Under the pieces are notes generated by a model. The model was not told the origin of the DNA, did not search any database, and worked only from the letters and a program-made list of their open reading frames with translations. A program made the position numbers and the translations under genes. Shown here piece by piece: positions 1 through 12,400 of a stretch of 64,000 nt of DNA. Position 1 is the stretch's first letter, and each line of letters begins with the position of its first letter. The DNA is from Siphonodentalium dalli (lineage: Eukaryota > Mollusca > Scaphopoda > Gadilida > Siphonodentaliidae): contig CP136069.1 of the NCBI GenBank assembly GCA_032622095.1, forward strand, positions 125,383,450 through 125,447,449, given 5' to 3'.

Positions 1-292
1 CATGTATTTTATGTTTAGAGTGACCAAGACTGACATATACCGCGTATTTAGTAATTTTACAACCAGAAACAATCTACACTGCCAGTCTAAATGCATTTTC
101 CGTCAGTTTTAAGGCCAAAAATAGTTGAAAAATATAGAGAATTTTTTTTTTGAGCTGTAGAAAAACATTACTTTTGGGTCCTCTTGAACACCCACCCACC
201 CCCTCATACGTGCCTGGAAAAAATTGTTTGACACCCCTAGATTCCAGCCAGACAATTAGTTTTCTCTGGCCTCACTGAATTATGTTACACTC

Positions 293-446
293 CTAGTGTC
301 TGGCTTTGATGTTAACTTTATCATACACCTCTGGGAATGCCTGGCTGCAGTCAAGTTTTTTTCTCATTTTGTTGTATAACGTGTGATCAAACATCTGTTG
401 AAACTCTTCCCTGCTCAAGTAAGAGTCAGCATATAACATCTGAAAC
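293..446 (-). CDS. DHCR24: DHCR24 exon 8: C-terminus and stop
   Basis: This exon encodes residues 470-520: [20 protein letters not shown], then [20 protein letters not shown] and KVNIKARH before TAG/TGA-type termination at 293. The acceptor is CCTTTCAG/G. The vertebrate protein ends in the same way (PEVYDK...ARH), so the C-terminus is complete. No AATAAA is visible on the minus strand in the remaining 292 bases, so the 3' UTR probably extends past the window. Confidence 0.95.
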
Positions 447-3400
447 CTGAAAGGAAAAAAGAACCAGTTTTTCTTGGTGAAAGTTCGGACGACCACGATT
501 CAATAGTAAGTGGAGAAATCGGGTCTGACAAAAACTTAGATAGTCTGTTGGATCACACAATTGTGTTTTTGTCACAGATGGGGAAATCGTGGGTTGTTCG
601 TAAGCCATGGTTAACCATGTGATTAACTACCCTATGATCTTTACATCTACGATTTTTACACACATGACTGGATACGCCACGATTTTCGCAGCGAAACAGT
701 GCGCAATATTCATTTTTTACTCATGATCTTGTCATGAGCATGTGCAGTTTAACTACCCACAAAGAAAACTCTCCACTTACAATTGTCATCTGAACGATCA
801 CTTAGACTGAATTATTACAATGTGATGAAGGTGGGAAGCGTAACCTGACCTGGGGACAACCCTACCCAGGGGTATTTTGGGTCGTGGTCGTCTCAATTTT
901 TTAGTAAATATTTTTGGCCCATTTACAATATTTTTGGAGGATTAATTTTGACTGATTGCGACTGTAATCCCAGTAAAAAATGGGTCGATCATACTTGATT
1001 GGGCGATTTTTTTTACGAATTAAATCACATGGAATCTATATATCAACTAACAAACACAAATCTGTTTGGAAATAATGGTCATCAGCTTCGTTGGTGTGTG
1101 CCCCGGATATCTATATATATAAAAGAGTAGAATCTGTGTCTGTCTGTTCGGATTTTTCTCCCAGACCCCTGGAGATATTTCAACCAAATTAGTTTATCAA
1201 TATTGTGGATCTGAAGAATATTGGCAGCCATGTTTTTTTTAATGTATTTCGGGAAAAAAGGGAGGCTTTCATCTAGAGGTCACCCGAAGATCCATATGAA
1301 GCTTGGTGATGATTGGATGAAAAATGTGACCTTTGCGGTGTGCTAAAGGATTTAGTCATACAAAGAGCAAAATCCAAGATGGCCACTGGCAGCCATGTTT
1401 ATTAACAGAATTTGGATAAAATGGTAAGCACTCATCTTGAAGTTACCACGAGGATCCATATAATGTTTGGTGATGAGTGGATGATGGATATGCTCTGTAG
1501 GGTGTTCTAGGAATCACTGAACTAAATGATTTCCCATAGATGGCAGTTTTAACGTTTCAGCCAAATTCACTTGATTGATGCCTGTGAAACCACTCAAGTG
1601 ATGCTTACCCAGCTAGATTGACACCCGTTTATCATGAAAATGCAAGAAAATACTTAGGTCATGTGTTCACTTTTAAAAATAAATCCCCAATTCAACAGGG
1701 CTATCCCGCAGCAAAATTTTACCTGTAAAAACCCCGAACTACAGATAGTTAACAATTTTCCAACTCACAAAAATCCATTCCCCCATTAATTCACCAGTTT
1801 AAATTATTTAGATATGATGTACAAATCAAATAAACAAGATTTCATCCTTTAATAATGTGTCGGAAATGGTCTTATAAAAAATATTATTTATATCCCTGTC
1901 AAATTGATTCAATTAACATCGATTATGCTCTGGCTAATTTTCGCTCAAACACAGTACAAAAAAATGTTGCCCCACATTCCCTGTAAATGGTTCGAGAAAA
2001 AGTGCTTCACTAAGTTCTTACCCCTTGACCTTTGCAACATACTGCTCCAGTTCTCTGGTGGATGTCTTTGTTTCGTATGTTTTCCTTTGAGGAGCTCCAT
2101 AAGCTCCGATATCAACATAGTACTCATCTTTCCCTGTGTTTGGGTGAACCATTCCTGGTTGGTTATACAACATGAAGGGACATAACCACAATGGATAGAT
2201 CTGAAAGATAAGTTTGATATCAGTCTTACTCTCATGCTATATACGTTTAGATGATACATACCCAATGTTATTTTGTTCTATATGTGATTATATTTATTGA
2301 TGTTGACAAACAAGTATCATGTTTCATGCTGAAACAGAGCAATATAATATTCGGATAGTCTTCAGTGGTGAAGTATAATAATGTGTCCCGACAAAGTGAC
2401 AGTCATATATACATACCGAGTTTGTGCCTCCATAAATCTGATATATATAGATAAGACATATATATTCAAAGGTATGAGGCACGTACTGGCTCAGTGGATC
2501 TGGAATGTGGACATTCAATGTGAGTCATTCTTGCGTACTTGCCTTGAGGGCTGATTGAAAGGCTATATGCTGAGGAGCCTTTTAAGCATACAAATGCTGA
2601 TAAATAAATTAAGAAATTGCCATTAGTAAATAAACAAAGGTTTATACATGCACAAACATATTTCTTTCCAAAAGGTGGTAAGTGTGATAAAACAGGTGAC
2701 CCACACCCAGTGATAAGACATCTCACCAACACAGCTGTGACGTCTGCTGTGAGTATGGGGCCTCTGTTCTCATAAAAAACATATATGAATAAATGATGAA
2801 CTAAAGATGCCTTAGCGATGATAAAATCATCATGTGTGGATTAGCACATGTACCTCACTCCGCCTCATCCAATATGAATTGGGGAAGATGGAGATGCAGC
2901 AAAGTATATGGAATATAATGCATAATCATAAAAATGATAAACTTTGGATGTCATGGCGACAACTGAAACCATTGCAGGTAGATTAGTATGTGTACCTCAC
3001 TCCGCCTCTTCACCATATGGGCGATCCCATATGCATTAGGGAAATATGGAGATGCAGAAAAGTATATGGAATATAATGAATAATTATAAAAATGATAACA
3101 AAAAATGCAGGCGACGACAGAAATCATCGAGGTAGATTAGTCAGGATATAAAAAATGTGGACGACTAATTGCGGATAATCATGCAATGCAATATTAGACT
3201 TAAGAGCGATGATATAAACCATCGCGGGTTGTTTATGTGCACGAAAACAGAAAATAAATCACATGAAGGTTTGTCAAAGGAAAAGTATTTTAAAGGTAAA
3301 CAGGTTTGTGCACCCAAATTATAATTAATGGAGCATCCACGCTGAAGACTGAGATGTCTCCATGACATAATAGTGTGGTCGTGGGAGAGTTGAACCCGGA

Positions 3401-6400
3401 AGAAATTGGATACAAGCTGATTTTGGTGTCATTCGACGCGGAAAAACACCAGGAACAACATATCCAAAATCCACAAAAATCCGCTCATGGGAAAATTCAG
3501 GATCCAAGATGGCGTCCAATATGGCTCACACAATACGTAAATTTCCCATTAGTGCCCAATAACACATGAAACCTCAGTAATTATGGAAAATTACGCACCA
3601 AAACATATTCCACATTGAAAGTAGCACATGTCAGAACACGCATACTGTTAAGGTTGTTGTCTTTGGGGGGCAGATGGCTATCAATATGGCCGCTGAATTC
3701 GGGAACATTATAATTTTTAAGTGTATACAAATATTCTTCTAATAAAAATGTCTATTATTAGCATATCCTACATTTCAATACAAGCAGTTTTTGGTACATT
3801 TTGACGCAGAAAGGAACCGAGACCAACATATAATTTTTTTTTTAAATAGCACAAGCAGTCAGGATACAAGATGGCTTCCAAGATGGCGGTCAAATGATGA
3901 TATTTCGAGTCAGTGCCCATTAGCACGCAAACTCCGGGTTATATGGAAACTATTTAACCAAAACGGAAGCTACATTGACTTAGTCATGATACAGATGATA
4001 CATAAATGTCCTTCTCGCGTTGTGCAATTGCTATCAATCGTGAGAATAGCACAGTCGGGTTGAATTGCATTCGATCATTCTCGACTCTGATCCCAGGATA
4101 TAAATGGTCAAGAGATTTTATTTGATCCTTCCGCTTGATCGAGGCATCTGTGATACTCATGCTGTTGAGCTTTTGGTGGATCTCAAAACCGACACGTTCA
4201 GAGTCAAAACAGTTAACACTGTCCCCATCACTAGATGTTAACCCAGACGACAGGGAGCGTATTTTACCTTCACTCAAATCAAAAGGTTCATGTTCGTCAA
4301 ACCAACGTTGTATGATTATCAAATCATCAGAGTCACATTTGCTCCTACTTTCCCCGAACTCCGCGTGCTGTTCACTGGTGGTGTATCTAAGTTTGGTTAA
4401 TTCGGTCATGGCATCATGAATCTCGGCACACCTATGCATGCTATATATCCATTGCATTCGGACAGATTCGGTCATTCCCCTACCTCTTGTCAGACCTCCT
4501 CTGCTTTTGATAGAAATAAGGACTTGTTCTATCATGAGATATGTTGATAATCCTGCCCATAATCTATTGCTTCTACGTACAGCATGAAACCCATTTTCGG
4601 CGAAACATTTGTACAGCCAAGGGTGTTTATTAGGTAGTTCCAACATTTGCTGTAGATAGAGTCGACAGCTCTTGGCATAGTTGGCGTGACCGGTTGCGGC
4701 AAATAGATTGAGCATTTGCCCCACAGTAGCGAGATGCAGACTCCAATTTCCTGTCCTCTCTGCTCTAATGAAATTCTTCAACGTTTGCACATATTCCAAA
4801 TACAGAACCCACAACTTTGCTGTCGGAGATTTCTCAATAAGCAACGATTTATACTTGTTCAAACATTCCTCGAGTTTCATCAATGGTTGAGACCCAGAAA
4901 CAGCACTTGCAGGAATTACTCTACTTTCAATAGATTTGTACAAATCACTTATTGCGTTCATCTCATCCTTCTCGATTCTAGGTATTGTTTTTTCTTCAGA
5001 CTGATGTATAGCTACTGTGGCATCATGCGAAGCATCGAGCACCTTCTCAGTCTGCACTGTTCGGCCACCCCATGGGCTTGTCGGACTTGTACTTGTTTCT
5101 GTAGATGGCACAATGTCTGATATCAGCTTATTTGTAAGAGTAGCATCAATTAAGAAATGTCCACGCATTGCATTTGATATTGCCTTCCCATAAATCATAT
5201 GTGTAACTGCGTTAGGGCCATAGACATTATCCAGAGCCTCTTCCAAACCCGAACCCTTCATTAGTGAACCAATACTGCCCATGAAACTCATAATGGTATG
5301 AAAGCCACCCATACTGCAGACTATATTCATGGACATGGTCATTATAATATTCGTGGCCTTTATCCACAATGGCTGATCAAATGTGATACATGGTGTCAGG
5401 ATGTTTAGTTTGGTCGCTTGACCCTGAACATAAAGGAGAGTTGAATATGTACAATCCTCATCGGACGGATTCAAATCTATAATCGGCAAAAACAGAACAT
5501 CAGACTTCGTTGGGCACTTCTGGTAATATATTACATGAAGCCCGACCAATTTGTCCGAGGCTTTGTAGATTGGTTCACAAACCACCCTGAATGCCACAGT
5601 AGATCAGTGTTGAGCTCTGGGGGCAATGTGTGTGGAGTAATCAGTTGAAGCAAAGGTTTGTAAGACAACGATGAAAGGCCTTTACCGGGAGAATCAACAT
5701 AATGGCATATCTGGACTCCTTTACCTCGAACTAGCTCATCAACCTTCGAACGTTGGCATCTGTTAATGGTGTGTGTGGCCTGAGGCTAAGCTGTTTTTGA
5801 TCTTTTGGAGTAGATATTACTAACATGCCCATACCATGGAATGTTCCCTGACCATCTAAAGTTGCTATGTTATGGTCTACATTGTCGGCAACCCACTGTG
5901 TACATGTTCCGGGGAAATAGTCGGTTAGAATATCGCCAGGACGTTCGGTTTGGATGACAGACTGTTTGTATCTTTCTACTTCGTCATGTGTAATGGAGAA
6001 CCCCAACATAGATAAGTCATTCACCAACCATTTTGAACCGAACACGTTATCCATCTCCACACCCACACCAAAGAGCGTTCGTGTTATAACAGATCGAGGT
6101 CGAGCAGATTGAATTATGGAGTGCCCAATGCTATTTATCTTCAAATCGGATAGAATCAGAACACTTAACATCGTGTGCAAATGATGCGGAACCCACTGTC
6201 GAACCCGATCAATGGAAGATATATCTTCACTGGTTGGGTATGAATTAGTGTCATATTCAGTCTCTCTTATTTCTGTTCGTAATGTCCTTGCTGCTGTCAA
6301 CATTATCCTTTCAGTTTCCTCTTCAATACTATCTATCTTATCACAGTACCATTTTTCGTTTATGATAAACTTTGCCATGTTCTGAAAACACACTATATTG

Positions 6401-9400
6401 TTCCGTCCCTCAACTTCGGCGAAAAATATAAACTCCCTGTAGTGGTCCTGCAGTTTATCTTTGAGCCATTTCATACTATACACATGACAATCACCCGCAT
6501 ACTCAATCATTTTGTCATGCAACTCCCCCAGAGTATATAATTCTGCACCAGCTTCGAGCCAACTACAAACCATCTCAAACCATTGCTGCATTCCCTGGTC
6601 CGATCTCCTACCACTTTTCGCCTTATCGACCAATGTTGGATTTTCTTTATCCTTCTGGAAATCAGTATAACAGCGTGAGTGGTAGACATATTCTGCTGCT
6701 ACCAAGTCTATACAACCATACAACCGATCCTGCACATCGGATGCCCATTTGGTCCCACTTTTATCACATCATTTTAGGATATTGTCCCGCATTGGGAGGG
6801 TTGTTACTTGCCTCACCCCTGATTTGTCGGGGTGTCGAGGATCTATAGTGGCAGGCGTACCACAAAACATAGTCTGTCTTGAAATCAAACGGTCACACAC
6901 CAGATCTCAGTTGTTTATTTGGAGGTACTTCTGTAGTTATTTCGACAGAACGGTGTCGCCTTTTTGGATCTGTGAAATCTCTACGACAATTCGAATGGAC
7001 AAGAACTTTACCGACTGGTGTCATCTGATAGCGCTCATTCAGATAATCTTTCAGGTCGTGCCTCCCACTTTTATCACAGAAATTGATCAATGTCAAAATG
7101 CCTTTCTTAGACACGATGACGGGAGGTTTGTCATCAAAACCCGATGGGCATAAAACACACATGTCATCCCGAAATTGCGTAATTTCTTGCGGCTCGCAAA
7201 ATTCTGCCATAACTATATATTCAATACAAGACCAACTGATATATGGACTGACACTACATTTAAATGATAGAAATATAGAATATGTATAGTAACAGGTCTC
7301 CTGCGTACGTTGGCACCGTTAGGTTTCAACAGGAGAAAAGTTATAAGCCTTCAATCCAGTGGTTTGCGAATCAAAGTATTCCTACTTGAACATACACAGC
7401 CGGAATGAGACAATACAAGCAACGAAGCTACATGTATATGCGAAAAAGCAGCCGATAGGCGAGACCTTTTATGCGCATATGTGAGAACAAGCATATAGCA
7501 CGTGTTCTGTTATAAACGCTCTTTATGTTCTGTTCTGTTATATACACGCTCATTATGACATTTAATGGAAAGGTATAGCAAAACACGTGTTCTGTAGCAA
7601 ATGCTCTTTATTGTTGAACGAACCGACATTGCCAGCCAGCTAATATAGATATCAGTGATACACATAAACTTGGTTTATTCGCTGTATGGACTTACAAATC
7701 GCAGTTATAGTAAATTATATAAACACATTAAGCACATAAATTTGTCAATGTTCATAACTGGTTGAACAAGTGCACCGCTAGGCGGAGGTAACGCCCCCGA
7801 CTGTACAATCAGAGAAACTTTCTGGTTAAGCGCTATAAAAATGCCACATGTTGTTCTATATTAGCTTCAAATTTGGTCTGGTGCCACAAAAATAGAAGGA
7901 AAACTGAATTTTCTAAAAAAAAACTGAATTTTTTAAGTCGAAAAAGGGTCATAACTCTCACAAAAATTATCCGATTGAACCGAAATTTTACCTTGACCTG
8001 TATTGCGATATTGGTAATACACAAAAAAACGGGTTTTGCAAATAAACAATCCAAAATCAAGTTATCATCTGGAAACCAAAAAAAGTAGCAGAAAACCTGA
8101 ATTTTCTAAGTCCAAAAAGGGGCGTAACTCTGGAAAAAATGGGCGGACGAAACCGCAGTTATGGGGACATCTTGTCCCCCCGGCTGGTCTATTGGCATAC
8201 CAAAGATCAACTGAATTGAATTAGCGAAACCAAAGTTATGAGTTGAAATGTTCGTACGGACGGAAGGACGGACGGACGGAAGGACGGAAGGACGGACGGA
8301 AGGACGGACGGAAGGACGGACGGACGGAGGGCTCCACTATATACCCCCAAATCTCCATCGGAGATCGGGGGCATAATAAATTGATAAAAACGGCATTTGA
8401 GAGTCAAACATGTGTTGTATTTCAAAGTGCTCTGAAATCCTTGTCCATGCGCGGATTTTGGCAAATTTTGGATATGTTGTTTCTGTGGCTTTATCGGTTA
8501 GATTGATACCAAATTTAACATGTATTCCAGAAAATATGACATGCCAATATAATTGACTGTTGTCTTAGACAAATATATACTTGAAAATTATAATTTTCTC
8601 GAATTTGGCTGTTATATTAACAGAAGTATGTCCCAATTGACAACAAAATTGTTTATATATATGTTCTAACATATGTTACTATCAATGTGAGATCCGTTTT
8701 TGGTGAGATTTTTCCATATTCACTGAGGGTTTGCGTGTCAATGTGTGTTGACTGGAACATTATTCATTTGGCGGCCATCTTTTATGCCATCTTGGATCCT
8801 GAATTTTCCCATGATCGGATTTTTGCGGATTTTGGATATGTTGTTCCTGAAGCTTTTCCGCGTCGAATGACACCAAAATCAGCTTGTATCCAATTTCTTC
8901 CGGGTTGACCCCCAAATTCAGCTTCAACGACCATACTATAAACCATTGTGGGATATGTAATGAAAGATAGAAAAAAGTAGATGAAACTATTATATATTGA
9001 TTTAACCAAGTTTAGCTCTTACTAGCTTATCTTTAAGATTCTTATTCTTCTTATATGTGATAAGGCCATCCAAAATTAATTATTTGTTTCTCAGGCAATT
9101 TTGTTTTCAGATCAGTGCGGGAGGGAGGATTTTAGTGTTTTTTTCCCAATCACAGTGATGAATGACTATATAGTACAATACTGCATACAAGCCTTGAAAT
9201 AGGGTGTCTGTCATTTGCAGAATGAGGTCCCCAGAGGGTGAATTTAGTGATGCTATCCCGCATAGCTTACATCTCAGGAGAATGAGGTTCCCAGGGGGTG
9301 AATTTGGTGATGCTAGCCCGCTATGCGGGGTAGCCTCAATAAATTCACCCTCTGGGGACCTCATTCTGCAAATGACAGACACACTATTTCAAGGCTTGCC

Positions 9401-12400
9401 TGCATAAGGAACATAACTTGAAATACTAGTCTGGAGATATGTAATGTAATGGCCCACTCCCGCTGAATATTTTGTTGGCTATTTGGCCCACTGTCAGACC
9501 ATCTATCATGGAAACCACTGACCATGTTCTTAATTTTTATTTTTGTACGATATCTGGACCAAAAGCAACATGGTTTCCTCATCGATAAGAAAACTTCTTG
9601 GTCATAATTCGAAACCAGGTAAAATACAACAAAGCAAAATAATAACAGAAGTGAAGCTTCCCACAGAAACTTTCTCTTGCAGAAATAATGGAAAATTGTT
9701 CCTTTCTATGATGTTGTATTAGTTTCCACCTTCAGAATGACAAATGTAGCATCCTTATATAAACTTTTAAACAGCTTTCCCAATATGTTTCGTTCAGTTT
9801 TCAGTTTTCCCAATACCGGTATGTTTTCAGTTTTCCCAATATGTTTCATTCAGTTTTACTCAGAAATTTGACACAGACGACCATGACATTTAATCTTCAA
9901 ATGATAGATTCAGGATTTTGGCAGGGTATCTCTGTGGACCAATCAACCCTAGTTATTCACAAGTTATTAAATTGCACTGTACTTTATTGGTTTCTCTTTA
10001 GTGATTTTTCTGCCATTTGAATGCCAAATTTCCCTGGTATTCTACGAAAGTCCACAATGAAATTTGCTTTGCATCTGATTTTATAATACTGTAATCGCGA
10101 CCAGATGATCGTATTTGGGGTCTACGGTAATCGTCTGTGCTTTATACATTGATGACAATAATTATGGATATATATTGATTGCAATGGTAATTGTTAACAA
10201 TGTTGCACTGAAACTTTTATATATAACTTTCAAGGGAAATATGATGATTAGTAAACTAGCAGATTTCTAATCAATTATCGCCAAAATTCGCGTTGATGTC
10301 GACTAGACGAATAATCATTTCAGCATTAGGTGAAATACTCAGCCCTCAAAATTATAAAAAATGTCCCATGTCAAATTTAATGCTGTGGCATGTTACATTC
10401 CACATGTTGCCACAGCATTGCTTATTGCCATGGACAATTTCGAGGACTGAATACATGTATATATATTTTTTTTTTATGAAAACAAGAATTGAATCACAGA
10501 TGCAGGGTCGAGTTGCTCATATTGAAAATGTATTAACTGTAAAAAAGAGAGGCCGATCACGATCGGCAGATGTTTAACCCATCCCTTGGCGATAGTAAAT
10601 TGTTATGATCAGAATCATAATCTTTTAATGTTGAATTATAGAGTATACTGTTATGATCTAAAGTAATATATGACAAATGTACATAATAACCAGTAATAAC
10701 ACAACTTATTGGAATGTATGAGTCAATATAGAAGGGTTAATATAACATCTAAACTCTAGAGCCTGTCACCACTATCATAGTGTAAGCAGTTCTATTCATG
10801 TTGTTGCAAATTGCCATGTGAGATATCAAAATAATATCATTATTTATTTAATGGAAAAGGTTAAAAGACATGGAATGGGTAAAAGGGGTTAAACCACCTA
10901 TCTCTGCCCTATTTGATCCAATGTAGTCCCATCATCCAAGGACTTAGAGAGCTCCATTGGTCTAGTTAAATCAATTCACATGGCTAAGTTGTGGTTAAAA
11001 AGATAGCTAAATCAATTTATCCAATAATTCACCAATCTGTGTCTCTTATACAGAGCTAACATATGAGGGCTATAAATAACTCTCAATAAACCATATTGTC
11101 TTTTTATCTCTCTCACACTGTCTCACAGAGAAGCAGGTATTTATTAATTGTACAGTTACTTGGGTTATAATTGGATAATTCTTAGTTGAAAAAGGGCCAT
11201 ATCTCTGGTATAACAAATTGAGAAACTCACATACCAAATTTGGTTCCTATCAGATGAAAAATGGTTGATTTATCAAAGTATGTGTGAATTATATGTCAAA
11301 GGACCATAACTCCATTTAAAAAACTCGGATCAAACCCATATTCGAACTCGATCTGTAATTTGGGCCGAGAAACTCACATACCAAATTTGGTTCCGATCAG
11401 ATAAAAAATGTTTGAGTTATGGCAGAATGCGTGAATTCTAAGTCGAAAAAGGGCCATAACTCTGTAAAAAAAAGTCGGATCAAACCCATATTCGAACTCG
11501 ATCTGTATTTTGGGCTGAAAACCCCATATACAAAATTTGGTTTTGATTAGGTAGAAAATGTTTGAGTTATCGCATTACACGTAAAATGTCTACGGATGGA
11601 CGGACGGACACACGACGAGTGGTCAATCCATACAACGACACTATGTTTACCATACTATGGTATGGGTAAACATAAAAACAAAATCAAGCCAATGTGTGTA
11701 TTGGATACTGAACTAACCATATTGTATATAATATTCATTGAAACAAATGAACTAATATTATTATCTGATCTCAAATGAAGGTACCCAATCTTCCCATGTC
11801 ATGCATGTGGCTGAAATCTATCAGAAGGAATTGTCCCAAATTAAAAACAGACAAAATCAAGGCCAATGTACATGTATGAATATATGTGTTTTCTAATATT
11901 AAATTTACTGTTCACCAGATCCAATTTCATATATTGCATGAATCCAGTACATTTTTCCTCCACTAGGCATATTGTAACAGTATTATTACAAGTGTTACAA
12001 TTGTTTAGTTAGAGTGTAATCCTTATTATCGGTGGATTTAGACTCTCCTTAACATACCGGTAAGTGAGAACTGCCCTGTTAGATATCTAAAAAGATGGTC
12101 ATCTGCTGGCAATAATTAACAACTCATACAACTGGAAATATTATGATATCTGCGTATCTAGTCTTCAATACAACTTCTCTTTAATAGTTCTCTACTATAT
12201 GACAGGAGGTTATTGTTCTGTAGGAAGATATAATCTGCTTTCTTCTCAAAAGGAAAAATGACCAGAGATAATCAAGGCAATGAGAGTATAAACGCTCTTT
12301 ATATTATAAGCAAAATGCTCTTTATATTATATCACACTTTTAAAAGTTAAAATCTGGCCATGTAAACCTACAGATGTGTAGTGCAGGTGTCAAATCACAT

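Larger units (their letters stand above)
3369..8939 (-). mobile_element. Candidate DNA transposon with compound terminal inverted repeats and a decayed gene
   Basis: The left flank (about 3369-3960, plus) and right flank (about 8400-8939, read in reverse) are homologous. Shared runs include AACCCGGAAGAAATTGGATA and GAACAACATATCCAAAATCC. Each flank holds about two tandem units 370-385 bp apart, in inverted orientation around the coding region. The outermost bases are TAGTGTGGTCG on the left and CGACCATACTA on the right, with TAA adjoining both ends as a possible 3-bp target duplication. The interior holds a minus-strand gene (7210 to 3984) with stops and frameshifts, and a later insertion of a GGAC-bearing repeat at about 7830-8380. 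The arrangement is seen directly. That it is one mobile unit, rather than two independent copies of a repeat, is inference. Confidence 0.6.

Noticed and set aside
3791-5120. Plus-strand open frames opposite the transposase-like gene
   Set aside because: They are antisense shadows of a minus-strand gene with clear conserved motifs.
8243-8506. Open frames across the GGAC microsatellite
   Set aside because: Arg/Lys/Asp or Ser/Pro/Val repeats come from the simple repeat.
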